From the NCBI GenBank assembly GCA_963573305.1, contig OY754329.1, positions 17,885,200 through 17,949,199 of the forward strand: DNA of 64,000 nucleotides, read 5' to 3'. This document shows positions 34,459 to 46,202 of the stretch, one piece after another. The translations under genes and the position numbers were made by a program. The stretch comes from Pyrrhosoma nymphula. Taxonomy: Eukaryota; Arthropoda; Insecta; Odonata; Coenagrionidae. The notes under the pieces are model-generated. The model saw nothing but the letters and a program-made list of their open reading frames with translations. It was not told the origin of the DNA and did no database searches. Each line of letters begins with the position of its first letter. Position 1 is the stretch's first letter.

Positions 34459-35699
34459 TGATAGGTCTCCGAACTGACAGGATACACTACTCACAGGTTT
34501 GCAGAAAAATTAATCCCTCTCCATGAATCCATCTCTCCCCAGTGACCTCACAAAAACTCACACATTTCTTTCACACACAAACTTTCTAACGCATTCAATA
34601 AGGATCAGATTCAGGAAGTTATACACTCGCCATATCCTATTAGCCCTGAGGACGTTGGAAAAATCTTTAATTGAAACTTCGGCGGAGATGGAGAACCTAA
34701 TCCGGTCAGAAGCCAGAGACAAACTCATTTCGTGAACCCTCTGAGGACGATGGAAATTTTTTCAATCAAAAATCGGCGAAAATTGATAACCTAACCCTGT
34801 CGGAGGCCCAGTAGAATTTCACTTCAATTATTCATCGAGAGAGCATCAAATCGTACATAAATACTAAACCTTCGTCTGGGGTGAACTTTGAATAGGCCCA
34901 ATTAAAATATGGCTCATGAAGAATAATGATTCATCATGTTGGGAAAGGAAGAGATAAAAAAGTTACCTGAAATATATCGTGGGACATTTGGGTGGCTTCT
35001 TATAAGGCTAGGGTTGATACATTACAGCAGTGAGCACTCATATATGCCCAAATAAAGGACTGTTCACAACTGAAAACAGAACGTTACTAAATAAGCAATG
35101 ACAATAAAAAATGACCATGAACTAAAAAAAATAAGGATAAAAATAAGTATAAATGTATTAAGCTTGCGCACTAAAGATAACTCTATATCCAATCAAGCCA
35201 CATGCTCGCAAATTAAAAAAGGCAAACTCTTAACTTCAAAGCTCTAATAGGAGTAAAATGACGGATTTTGTTGAATGCCTCACATAAGAACTCTTTCAAA
35301 ACTTTAATTATGTCTTTTCGTGTAGTCTCACTGGCTTCAAACTAATGAGTTTTAGAATAAAAATATAAATAAAACCTTTCACGTTTTACTACGTGTCACG
35401 ATAAATATTTCGGGTTGGTCTCACTTCTGCAGCGTGCCCGTAAAGTATGATGAATAGTAAAAAAAAATTGGGAATGTAAAAATTGTTACCAAAACGTTCT
35501 TTTGCATTGCAGATGAAGAAGAAAATTCAAAAATTCTTCTTGGAAATTCATAGTATTTTTCAATGAATAAATAAAAAGACAGAAAATTCTATAAGAAACG
35601 TTTTCAATTCTTTGTATGTTTTACACCATCGTCAGATCTGATGCATTGAAAATCAGATCACAAGGCGAAAATTTGTATTTCATACTTACTCTTACTCCC
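34459..35699. other. No gene recognised
   Basis: A+T-rich. About 35590-35650 carries CAATTCTTTGTATGTTTTAC then CATCGTCAGATCTG. Its reverse complement gives CTGACGA-T-GGTGT, a broken copy of the recurring CTGANGA motif. Confidence 0.45.
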
Positions 35700-36204
35700 A
35701 TGGCCATTTATACCCTAGATGGTGTTTGGCCTCGCCAACTGTCTGCCTCCATTTCTTCCGATCTTTTGCATCCACCTCGCTGACTTTCATTCTTCTCATA
35801 TCTATGGTCACCTCATCCTTCCATCTTTTTTTTTGGTCTTCCCTGAGGTCGCCTTCCATCAGGGTTTTCTGTCCAGACTTGTTTTAATATGGTATCTTGT
35901 TCTCGTCTCATGACGTGCCCTGCCAATCGCAATCTCCGGCTCTTGGCCTCAGCTACACAACGTCCGGTGGGTTAAAAAGATCCCTGATTTCCTTATTGTG
36001 TTTTATTCTCCAAGTTCCATTTTCTCTTGTGGGTCCAAAAACTTTCCTTAACACCTTATTTTCGAAGGTAATTAACTTCTTTTCCGTTCTCTTGTCGATA
36101 ACCCATGATTCAGCTCCATAGAGAAGAATTGGTCTTATTGTGGTTTTATAAATTATGGTTTGTATTTCATAATATTTTCTTATTTTTATTTTTGTCACAA
36201 TCAC
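35700..36204 (-). pseudogene. LINE reverse transcriptase C-terminal fragment
   Basis: The minus strand encodes RPILLYGAESWVIDKRTEKK followed by LITFENKVLRKVFGP, the standard post-polymerase region of RTE/jockey-type LINE ORF2. It continues after a stop with RRLRLAGHVMRREQD, KQVWTENPDGRRPQGRPKKR and DVDAKDRKKWR-like text to about 35700. A run of A residues near 35830 breaks frame. Neither the polymerase core nor the endonuclease is present. It is a dead fragment of a different LINE family from the one at 49 kb. Confidence 0.8.
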
Positions 36205-37354
36205 ACAATGCGAGTCATCACAGTTTTCTTTACTACCTCTGCGAGTAACTTAATTCAACGGGACCGCTTGCTCTCAGAATAATCGAAACTAATTCATTCA
36301 AATACTGTATCAGGTGTCTAGGATCTTATTGGAGGAGCGATTTTTCCCTCCCCTTACCCCCTGTCAGTGGACCTCGGCCGATAAGCGCATCGGAATCTGA
36401 TAAACGCATGGTCGTATGGGGGAAGCAGGGGTGTGTCGCTAATGCTTCTGCTTCGGGGAGCATTATTTCGACAGTCAGGGCACAAGACTCCCCTGGGGCA
36501 TTCACTTAATCCGCCCTCTTCTCCTTTCCCTATCCCTGCCAGGGCGTTTTTCTCCTCACCCTTGAGCGATTCTCCCAACCCACTCCTACCCAGTCACGGT
36601 AACCCTAATCGTTTCCGCTCCCCCCCCCCCCCAATCCTTAAGTTCTCCCTCAATGCTCCAGTCACATCCCCCCTCTCCACCGCACCCTGGCCCCAAACAA
36701 TACTCTCAACCCTCCACCAGCACATGCTAACCCTGATAGTCCCCGAGTTCCTACGCTTTCTTCTTTCCTTATCTGCGCTATATATCCAATAAGCTCCTTT
36801 TACTCCCTCGCCCCCCCCAACAACTTCTGTCGGCGGTATAAGTGTCACATGGAATCATGCGATAAGGAAGGCATTAGCGTCTCAGGAAATGAAAGTTCCC
36901 GTCCTTTCTTGGCCCAGCCCACCCAAAAAACTCCCCCTTATGTCCTTCATCACTTCGCTTGTAGCTGGTTTATTTTTTTTACGGCCCATCCCAAAGAACT
37001 CCCTCTCACCCTCGCAAACGTTGATGCCGTTAACTTGGCAACAGGGAATAGTAACAGCGTCCAAACACGTTACGCCTCGCGATATTTCGAAATTTTAGTT
37101 TTTACATCTTCATAGTCTGCGATTTTCGCTGGGTTTTGTTCTGAGAAAAATACGGGCACATTCAGGAGGCCTCAAATTAATTTTGACAGGTTTTAAATGA
37201 GTAAATATCTACAGTATCGAAGAAAATACTTATTATGATACACCATCAAAATTAAAACTACCTCAGTTCTTATGTTCATGGAGGTGACAATCAGGAAATC
37301 ATGCGGCAGCGAAAACGAGGAATACGAAAAATGTTGCTTTGTTATTACTAATGT
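36205..37354. other. No gene; C-rich tract in the middle
   Basis: 36480-36830 is pyrimidine-rich with C-runs (CCCCCCCCCCCC near 36622) and resembles the tracts at 30.7, 48.1 and 57.0 kb. The ORFs in it are compositional. The flanks are featureless. Confidence 0.5.
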
Positions 37355-37909
37355 CTGTTGCTCACGGTAAAATTTTCGGCAAAATGTTTTATAAAATCGA
37401 CTAATTTCATAAAAATGAGCTTGCTAACGATAAAACCGTTTTATAAAACCTAGTTTTATAAAACGTTTTACGGAATAGGACAGGTTCTATTTCCATAAAA
37501 CCGTTTTATGCAACAACCAATGAGATGTTACGCTCATCGCGTTGAATATAATCTCGTATCCATGGGAAGCCAAACAAGAAAAATGTAAACAATCATGGCT
37601 GGAATTTCATGGAACGTTGAGGCTGTATCCTTCTTGTTAGAAGAATGCGTTAGAGCCTTAGCACCGTTGAGTGTGATCAGAAAGTAAGTAAATAAACAAT
37701 TCATATAGTTATTAACCTAACAGTCATCCAAAAGGGAGTGCATTTATCACTTCACGTGTTCGCAAAGCGTCTCACAGATGGCAGGACATTGCGGTTTTAT
37801 GAATAGTTTTACCGTGAGCAAGCAAGTACGTTTTACGTAAGATTCATAAAAGTTTCAATAAAAATCTTTTATAAAACTCTTTTATGAAATATTTTACCGT
37901 GAGCAACAG
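37355..37909 (+). mobile_element. Deletion-derivative DNA transposon with subterminal repeats
   Basis: The ends CTGTTGCTCACGGTAAAAT and ATTTTACCGTGAGCAACAG are perfect inverted copies over about 19 bp. The subterminal regions are packed with TTTTATAAAAC-like repeats (at least eight, for example at 37389, 37437, 37451, 37868). The centre holds a start codon with a spliceable exon (37595-37683). No clear target duplication was found. The element looks like an autonomous transposon that lost everything between its first exon and its right end. Confidence 0.8.
37595..37683 (+). CDS. Orphan first exon inside the 37355-37909 element
   Basis: An ATG in the context ACAATCATGG, the same ten bases as at the Harbinger transposase start at 16687, opens 29 codons: MAGISWNVEAVSFLLEECVR then ALAPLSVIR. 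It runs into AAA/GTAAGT, an excellent splice donor at 37684. W....AV.FLLEE resembles the first helix of Myb/SANT-like domains, so this may be the remnant of such a gene. Downstream exons are missing within the element. The peptide alone cannot be assigned. Confidence 0.45.
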
Positions 37910-38939
37910 GCATAAGCATATAAACAGGAATCTACATTGGAATGAATGAATATTAGAAATAGAAGATAGAGGGATAAATGACTTTATTGTGCTGGGAAAG
38001 ATTTAAACTCTTAGAGTCCCTCTTCCACCTTATAATAGATAGAGAAGAGAGAAATAGCTCTATAGAGAATTAGTCATGTAGAGAGAGAAATACCCCTACA
38101 GAAGAGGAGATACAACAATAGATTATCTTTAGACAGATATAGTACGGGGTTGGAGAAATTTTCAAAGGCTTAAGAGGAAGGCCATAAAAACAAAATAAAT
38201 ATAAATTATTCGCGTATTTATAGAATGGGCGGATAGAGTTCGTGAGTTATATTTGAGTTATGGAACATCTGTGTGGAAAAGCGATCGTATCTGGTCTGAA
38301 TTCCAGCAGGTGATTATTTCTTAGGACTAATTAGCTCTGTCACCTGTATCTCAGTAGCAACGCAAGCCTTTAACACACAACATGTTCTTGTATCAGGCCA
38401 TCCGTCCAATTTATGTGGGCTCCATCTCACTACTTCCTAACATACCTCACAGATGAAAGCTGAAATAATCCTATTTTAATCATTACAATGACATCCAAGA
38501 GGTATGGTGCGAAAATGTGACTTGTTTCATTTAGTATAATTAATGTCCGAAAGGGAGACAGATAGCATTAGTTCTGAGTGATAATAGTTTTGAAAGAGTA
38601 AAATCACATATGGCCTTTGCTTTATTCATGCACTATAAGATAATTCGCAAAATACTCGTTAAAGTACGAGTTATCAAAAACGTAATTCGCAAGAGCATCA
38701 AAGAAATCACAGGATAAATCGAAAGGACAGGGAGATACTACTGATATTCCCATTTTACTCACATGAAAACTGATACAGAAGTACATATTAGATCTAACTC
38801 GGTTGGATTAGTAGCATTTTCATTAATATAAATGTAATCCGCCCATCCTTACGATAAAGATGTAAGTGTACTTTGAAAACTGACTTCTCTGCTCGGTTCG
38901 TATCATTAAATGTAATGTTTATTAAAAATATTTATTTTT
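37910..38939. other. No gene recognised
   Basis: A+T-rich. It contains a loosely repetitive AGAGA/TATAGAGA patch near 38030-38110 and nothing else that I can support. Confidence 0.5.
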
Positions 38940-39169
38940 TGCTGCAATAACTAAAAGAGATCAAATTCCTTTTTCTTCTTAACTTCCTGCTGCTATGGCT
39001 GCTCCTACACCAATATCTGCTTCAGTTTATTCTTCTACATTGGTAACTGCAGGTGTACCTATATCTGATAATTCGATATAATGCTTTAATTGTTCATAGA
39101 GGTTATTCTGTTAATTTACTTTTTATTGGTGGTATGACTATATTAATGTCCGGTCTTGGTGCTTTGAGT
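38940..39169 (+). pseudogene. nad5: NUMT: nuclear copy of mitochondrial nad5 (partial)
   Basis: The plus strand reads AITKRDQIPFSS, then a stop where mitochondrial Trp (TGA) is expected, then LPAAMAAPTPISASVYSSTL and VTAG. After small indels come ALIVHRGYSVNLLFIGGMTI and LMSGLG. This is the highly conserved core of NADH dehydrogenase subunit 5, a proton-pumping subunit of respiratory complex I. The TAA in place of TGA and the indels around 39055-39085 show it is dead. It ends exactly where TTAA-family MITE copy 3 begins (39170). Confidence 0.92.
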
Positions 39170-39724
39170 GGTGGTTTGAGCGAGATAGTTCCCTAGTCAT
39201 AATGAAGACCATATTCAAAATTTATTTATTGATTTCAGCGTCTGTAAGAAGTATGAAATAAATATTGTAATATTAACGGCGTAGAGATACAGTTATATAT
39301 GACCAAAATTCTCAGTAATTAAATAAATAAAGCTACATAAGTCTCTAACTTGACTCATTTTTTCCCGCCGTACGGCTGAAAACCCTTCAAAACAGCAGGT
39401 GTTTTTGCAAATATGTCAAAATTACTGTGGTGAGTAATAGATTATTTTTTATAAATAGTCGAGAAAACATGCGATCTACACAGCGCAAATTTTATGACGA
39501 AATATAGGTGCTAGAAGTTCCTAATTTTTTCAATATTCTCCCTTTGGAGTGGACAGCCATAATCTATTCCATGTAAAACAGCTTATATTTTTAGGCAAAT
39601 TGCTCGAAAAGTAGTTTGGCAAGGGGTTGATATTTTGATACCATTGGAAAGATGAGAGTTTTTTCTTTAACATGAGGCCAGATTCATTAAATTCTAGGTG
39701 AAGTGATTTTTCGCTCAAACTACC
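39170..39724 (+). mobile_element. TTAA MITE family A, copy 3
   Basis: It starts GGTGGTTTGAGCGAG and ends TCGCTCAAACTACC, with the same interior as copy 1 (AGTTCCCTAGTCATAATG, TTTTCCCGCCGTACGGCTGA). The flanks are GAGT on the left and TTAT on the right, so TTAA is lost on the left. The left side is the NUMT, so a deletion or recombination probably removed the original junction. Confidence 0.85.
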
Positions 39725-40699
39725 TTATGTCAACTTGGGGTAATGATGAGAATTTTATCTATGGGATATTAAAACCCAATTTCACAATTACTAGTTAACT
39801 TTAACCTTTATATGATGTAGCCTTTGGGTTTGTGTACATAAAATGCAAGTTTAAGCTTTGTAAATAACAACAGTCTGTCGCATCTGTTGGCTGACGTCAA
39901 ATCTAACAAAGGGTCAAATCTAACAAATCAAATTGTTTTGATAGCGAATACCATCCTCAGAAAAATGTTCGCCACATAATATGATGCTGAGCTTTGATTT
40001 TTTAAACCAAGACAGAAAATATTAACTGCATTACTGGATTAAAAATAGCATCGTATAATTTATTATGCCCTCTTTAATAATCATTTCTGCTCCGTAATTA
40101 GGTAAAGTGCTCTTAAGACTCAACTAACGATCTCACGTACGTATGTTTGCAGGACAACACGTTCATAACTGCGACTACATCTTTCACTTGATTAATGCAG
40201 AACGGCGAACGATGCGAAACGTTTGTATTACCCTAGGGCTCTCTTTTGGGCAAGCCTTAAAAAAAAACTACACTGCTACCATGCATGGACTCCAGACGTT
40301 TGAAGCGCGATTGTTAGTTATTCTCTCTGAGAATCAGCACAAAATATTATCCAGATTTAACGTAATGAAGTGAACACTATTTTAAAAGGAAATATTGCAA
40401 AAACGTTTCATACGATACATAAACGGAAGCGTGAAGGAAATCTTTGAAAAACTAGTAAAAGGGAAAAAAACAAATCTCGACCATTGGTGAGATGTGAGGT
40501 CCGTGCCCAAAGCTAAATTATTAACTCGGGATTAATAACGTGAGTGAGCTATCCTCTCAGAAAAGAAGAAGAATATGTAATGAAGCTACTCAGTCATTCC
40601 TCACCTCGGTTTCACAGCATTCTGTTCCAATATTTACCAGAAGTCCCGCAGTCGAAATTTGTATTCAATAGTGTTGCCTTTCAAAAGTTAATTTAATTT
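39725..40699. other. No gene recognised
   Basis: A+T-rich spacer. The ORF at 40143 has no recognisable motif. Confidence 0.5.
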
Positions 40700-41396
40700 C
40701 ATATAGTATTAGTAATGAGATTCTCTAGGACAAAGAAAGTGAGGCTGGTGATAAGAGAAGGAAATCACAAACTGGAGCAAGTAGAACAATTTAATTACTT
40801 GGGTAGTACGCTAGAAGAAACAGGACAAAGTAGCAAAGACATTAGGAGGAGAATAGCGCTAGCGAAGGAAGCGTTCAATAATAAAAGGGAGCTGATGACG
40901 GGGACCTTAAGTAATGATGTAAATAAGAGGCTGGTGAAGAGCTTGATATGGAGCGTGGCGTTGTATGAGGCAGAAACGTGGACCTTGAGAAAGGAAGACG
41001 TAAATAGGCTGAAGGCTTTCGAGATGTGGGTGTGGAGGAGGATGGAGAAGGTGCGTTGGACGGAAAGGAAGACAGATGAAGAAGTGCTTGACATGGTGGG
41101 CGAGGAGAGGACACTTATAGATGAGATTAGAGGAAGACAGGGTAGGTGGCTGGAAGGGGTAATGAGGGACGATGGTTTGCTGAAGGCCGTGATAGAGGCA
41201 AGGATGTTGGGTAAGCGGGGAAGGGGAAGGAAGAGAATCGGTTTTATGGACGGGATGAAGAAAGGTAGGACTTATGCTGAGATGAAGAAAGAAATACAAG
41301 AGGTGGATATAGCACTGCACGTGTAAGAGTCTGTTGGATATTCTCTGAATTTCATCATGGCCTACCTCTAACCGGTAGATTACTGTAATGAATGAA
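40700..41396 (+). pseudogene. LINE ORF2 C-terminus, open for 203 codons, 5'-truncated
   Basis: ORF 40715-41326 encodes FNYLGSTLEETGQSSKDIRR, then a W.VALYEAETWTL..ED motif and MRLKAFEMW.WRRM-type text. It ends EERTLIDEIRGRQGRWLEGV, GKRGRGRKRIGF. This is the well-known region after the reverse transcriptase core of insect LINEs. The frame is open to a stop and is followed by a 3' tail ending in an AATGAATGAATGAA microsatellite, typical of LINE 3' ends. The polymerase YADD core and endonuclease are absent. The open frame suggests a fairly recent insertion. Confidence 0.85.
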
Positions 41397-42658
41397 TGAA
41401 TTCGAATATGAAATGACCCACATGTTTAGGTGAAATGTGAAATTATTACCCATTTCATTTTTAAAATATTGAAGAAAGTTGTAATACGAGCATTGCGTCA
41501 TGAAAAGTTTAATTGAAATCAGTCAACAGCTTTTATCGACGCTATCCGCTGTCAGGAAAAGAAGACTTCTGGGATAAAAATTTGCAAAAATATTTTTATC
41601 ACAGAACAGACAAGAACCAGTATACCAGGGCGTAGGTTTGCCGCAAAACTATATACCATAGCACATACTGTTTACAGGTCCGTTAAATTTCTATGATTCT
41701 TTATTACACCTTGTTATTTAAGTTTACACGCTCCTCCATAATAGGAAGGAGACAGATAAGAAAATATTAAATGTATGTCATGGAATCTTTTAATATTCGA
41801 CGATCAATATGAACCAATTTTTGTTTACGTCTGTGTCATGAAATTAGGCTTCAAACCTATGAGTTTTAATGTTCACATCTATAAATGGATAATTCCTCGT
41901 GGTTTATCTAAAATCAAATATTTAGTGTTACACATCAGTGATACCTTCTTGCCAAAAATTACATCTTAAAGACCAAATAATGTGCTAAGTGGCTCTTCAA
42001 GTGACTGACACTTTCATTATCAATCCTGCGCGAGTATTTTTAAACCACCCTTGACATCTCATTTTTCATCGCGTCCGTTTTTATGCACAAAACAGGTATA
42101 ATTTCAGCTGAAAGCTTCTTTAATTTTAATGCTACCTACTTCACGAAATTTATCATCGGCTTGAAATTTATCACATGACTGAAATATGAAGCAATGTATC
42201 GAGGATGCATAGGCTAATGGGACTCATTGGACGTTTGCAGAAAAAAACACTCATAAATCTAAATAGAGTAATGAGATCGTTAAGTCAAGGCATTCGTTCA
42301 ATATGTGTTGCAGAAACATTTCGTAATGAAATTGGGTACATAGATGGTCCCATACGTAACTAGGCCTGATTAATGGTGTCATACTTAAACGTAGCCAATA
42401 TGTCGGATGCATAATGAACCGCTTGGAGGCGTAATTAAAAAAATAAGAGAGTTATTATATGACCATTGGAGTGTTTATTCATGCTGACTATTATTAATGC
42501 ACGCGTGTGATTTCATAAGTAAAATAAATGCGCATAAACCTTAACTAGATAGATAAACGTCTTTATTGGGGCGAGATTGAGACTTTGATAAGTTCCTTCT
42601 TCCATCTAACCCCTCGTCAGTACATGAATAGAGTGAAAATGACAAACACTGCAATATA
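41397..42658. other. No gene recognised
   Basis: A+T-rich DNA between the LINE tail and the mariner-like end at 42659. The ORF at 41775 has no recognisable motif. Confidence 0.5.
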
Positions 42659-42860
42659 CAGGGTGGGCCATTTTCAACGACGCGCCTAAATATTTCTTAA
42701 AATACGCGGGAGAGAGAAAAATGTCGAATATAAAAGTTATACGGTTCAAAGGGGGACACCCAACAATGACCTCGACATTCACCCTGAGACTGGTCACCCT
42801 TAGAGGTCATTTCAAGGTCAAGTTGATTTCTTTAAATAGGAACCCCTATTTTTTATTGTA
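42659..42860 (+). mobile_element. Left end of a mariner-like element (right end not found)
   Basis: TA at 42657-42658 is followed by CAGGGTGGGCCATTTTCA, the type of terminus shared by the two mariner-type fold-backs at 50954 and 62271. No matching right end (…CCCTG-TA) occurs downstream before 51.5 kb, and no transposase motif could be read in 42860-43340. It is a truncated or deleted copy. Confidence 0.5.
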
Positions 42861-43410
42861 GAATTGGACAGCAGGGTCAATTTTGAGTTAAAAACTTCAT
42901 TTCAACATGTGTCCGATTTTTTGTTGCTATGGAGTTACACCTTTTCGACTGTTATGCATAACGGGCATTGATTAAAAGCATACATAAGGTGTATTTATCC
43001 AATTATTGCTGAAAAATCAACAAACTACTCTACATAACATAAATAGCCCAATGCAGCCTTTGTTAAACGCAAAAACAAACAAATTATGTACAACAGTTCT
43101 CCGAAAAAATGCCGACAATCGCGTCGCGACGTGCCGACCCTAATGGCATGGTATTTTTTTACAATCACGTCGCTAGAGCATAATGAAGAGTTAGAAATAA
43201 GTGTAAAAAGATATGTCCAATTGTGGGAAAAACGTGAATATTTTGGCTGGCATCCGTCACGGAAAACAACCCAATGCAGGAAATGCACTGCACACATGAA
43301 AAGGGGTGTGTGAAAAACCTGCGCTAAGAGAGTAAACAAAATGATAGAATCAATAATTACTAGGAGTTTACGATATTTCCTGCTTAATCGACTCGGGAAT
43401 CGACTTCGAT

Positions 43411-43755
43411 TGTAATTCCTACTGCCGCGCCGCCGCGCCGAGAATCTCCCCGCCCTCGTCGCCTCCCGGAGTCAATCACCGCCTCGCCACATCATCGTCA
43501 CCACGCCAATTCCCCCCACAACCGCCTCGCCAATTCATCCCGCCTCTCTATACATATAAATCCCTCCATTCTCTCCCCTCCTTGCATCACAGCCGCAACT
43601 CGCGGCGTGTAGACTCAGCCAGACCCTCCGACAGACTTCCGACCACACACTCAGCACGCAACTATGCCAACATATTCTGGTGTGTATTTCAAGCCATAAT
43701 AAACACAGCGTCATCACTCAACTCATCGCCCTAGGATTGGTGCGCTTGGAATTAC
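43411..43755 (+). mobile_element. Probable solo LTR (gypsy/BEL-like retrotransposon)
   Basis: The block begins TGTAATTCC and ends GGAATTAC, inverted termini of LTR type. It is GC-rich at its 5' end. It contains a TATA-like CATATAAATCC at 43553-43563 and a polyadenylation signal AATAAA near 43700, in the order U3-R-U5. No gag/pol or second LTR is nearby. The flanking 5 bp (TCGAT, TTTCA) do not match, so the end point may be off or the target duplication lost. Confidence 0.55.
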
Positions 43756-44469
43756 TTTCAACTAACCTTTCCATTCCCTATTATTCTTTTTTCATTCACA
43801 ATAAATTTGTTCCAATCATTTTTCAGTTAAGATCTTTTTCTGCAGTTTTTTCCTGTTAGATGTTTCCGAGGTCATTATCCTCAAAGAAAAACTTTGTCTA
43901 AATACTTATCTTATAATTTCGATATTCATTAAATGTTTTAGAATATTTACTCAGAAATATTTCGTAAGTATTCATGGTTACATCAATAAGTCCTACGAAA
44001 TAGTAAAAGTGGGCATCATTAACATCTTCGGTGAAGCTCCAAAACTTAATCTCACACTTGGCATATATATATATGTAGTTCCTCCGGTGAAAACCGTAAG
44101 TAGTTTATACGAAGGCAAATTAATATTCTGCAATGAGTAAAAAGAACAAAGATAAATATCAACATGAAGGTATGTATTAATAATTCCCACTTCAAAATAT
44201 AATCCAAATCAAAATATTCTGCCAGCGAAGGATATTCCATTTCACTCCTACTTCTGATACGATCCTATTTTGTAATTCTTCTCAAACTGAGTGATTTAAA
44301 TAAATACGTTATAAGCGTAGAGGCATTAGGAATACATGACTATATAATGCGTTAACGTCTATAAACTAGTTGCAGGAGAAGAAAGCCACCTCATCCCTAT
44401 ATACCTATGTCTCTCGTAGGAAAATAGGTTCCTCTTTTTAGCCAAGTTTATTCTGAAAACATCACTTAG
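43756..44469. other. No gene recognised
   Basis: A+T-rich flank between the LTR-like block and MITE A4. It contains a TATATATATA run near 44065. Confidence 0.5.
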
Positions 44470-45025
44470 GTTGGTTTGAGCGAGATACTTCCCTAGTCAC
44501 AATGGAGACCATATTAAAATTTTATTTTTTTTATTTCAGCGTCAGTAAGAATTACGAAATAAATATTGTAATATTAATGGTGGAAATATATAGTTATATA
44601 TGACCAACATTATCAATAATTAAATAAATAAAGCAACAAAAGTCTCTAACTTGACTCATTTTTTCCCGCCGTACGGCTGAAAACCCTTCAAAACAGCATG
44701 GTTATTTTCGATTCTGTAAAAATTACTGCGGTGAGTAATAAATTATTTTTTATAAACAGTTGAGAAAACATGCAATCTACACACCGTTAGTTTTTTGAGG
44801 AAATCTAGGCGCTAGAAACTCTTAAGTTATTTAATATTCTCCCTTTGGAGCGCGCAGCCATAATCTATCACATGTAAAACTGCTTACATTTTTAGGCAAA
44901 TTGATCGAAAAGTAGTGCGGCAAGGGGTTGATATTTTTATATCATTGGAAAGATGAGAGCTTTTTCTTTAAAATGAGGCCAAATTCATCAAATTCTAGGT
45001 GAATTGATTTTTCGCTCAAACTACA
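44470..45025 (+). mobile_element. TTAA MITE family A, copy 4
   Basis: It starts GTTGGTTTGAGCGAG (left flank TTAG, one base off TTAA) and ends TCGCTCAAACTACA before TTAA at 45026-45029. The interior matches copies 1-3. Its right TTAA is also the left boundary of family-B copy 3, so the two MITEs lie back to back. Confidence 0.85.
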
Positions 45026-45029
45026 TTAA

Positions 45030-45845
45030 TCTGGTTTCTCCATAAAATGACTTAAATTTCATTTTATTAATATTCTGGATACATATAGAAAAACATGTCC
45101 TCTATTTTATATGGGTAACGTAATTCTACCTTTCCATGCTACTCTTCTCGAAAATTTAACTTGAAACTACATAGTTTTCAAATGCGACAATGATAGAAAA
45201 ACGGGGGAAACTACTACTAACTTAAATATTTTGGCCGTGACGAGATAATGAAGACGACCGTTTCGCCGTTCTCCTAGTTTTTCGCGTGTTTTTCTTCACT
45301 CTTTCGACCGTAGGAGCTAAACCTTTACACTTACACACTATTCAGTGAATGTATTTTGTAGTCAAATAAACAAGGAGTAAAACGATATATTACACGGCTC
45401 TTTGAAGCTCCGGCGGAATTTCGTACAAATGCTTAAAGTTCAGCGTTCTACCTTTTTTGCGGCGATAGTAGTATTTTTCTAACTAATATAAATTCTATTT
45501 TCACGAAATACTGTTTACAAGGAGCGAAAACTCCCGAAAATATATTAATAATAAAATAGATGCATCTTACCGCCTTAGTTATTGAGTTATTAGCTAATTA
45601 CTTCGATTAATAATTGCAGTCAGAATATGGTAATTACATAGAGATGAAGCTGCAGTTGTTGCCTATTGCTATAAATTATGTCAATTAAAAACATATTCGT
45701 GGAATAATCTGAATATTTTGTTTTCTAATTGTGGTTTTAAATAGCTAATGCGCGACCTCAAGGAAAACAGGATTTTTTAAACAAATTAAAAAATAAGTTG
45801 GAGTTGAGTATTTGTTTTGACTCACACAGTCACGGTGTAACCACC
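45030..45845 (+). mobile_element. TTAA MITE family B, copy 3 (816 bp)
   Basis: It starts TCTGGTTTCTCCATAAAATG after TTAA 45026-45029 and ends GACTCACACAGTCACGGTGT followed by AACCACC before TTAA 45846-45849. It shares AAATTTAACTTGAAACTACA, CATATTCGTGGAATAATCTG and other landmarks with copies 1 and 2. It is about 260 bp longer than copy 2, so it either keeps sequence lost from the others or contains an insertion (about 45220-45480). Confidence 0.8.
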
Positions 45846-46202
45846 TTAATGGACCTATATATCCTGAAAGAAGAAAAAAATAATATTTAAAAAACATTTA
45901 TGCTGATCACCGTGTAGTCTAATATGGAGTCATGCATGAACTACGTTGAAAATATTTAAAAAAACCGTAGTATTTTTCCCAACCCCTCTTGAATGAAACA
46001 ATGAAACTTCAATTCAAAAATATTTTCTCAAGTATTGAGTGAATATATTTTTAGGGGTAGCTTGATAGTTGGAAAATTTTTTTCCACGAGGTTGCTATTT
46101 AACCCGCGAGTAGGTTAAATGTTAGCAATTTGATGGTATTAAGAATTGCAACATTGTAGAGGCAATGGTTCAGTTACACTGAATTAAATTAGAAGTGTGA
46201 AA

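Noticed and set aside
40795..41320. Three antisense ORFs opposite the LINE C-terminus
   Set aside because: They are shadows of the plus-strand LINE reading frame, which has recognisable reverse-transcriptase-associated motifs.
43025..43339. 104-codon minus-strand ORF near the mariner-like left end
   Set aside because: I looked for a transposase N-terminus (helix-turn-helix) on both strands and found none; left unassigned.
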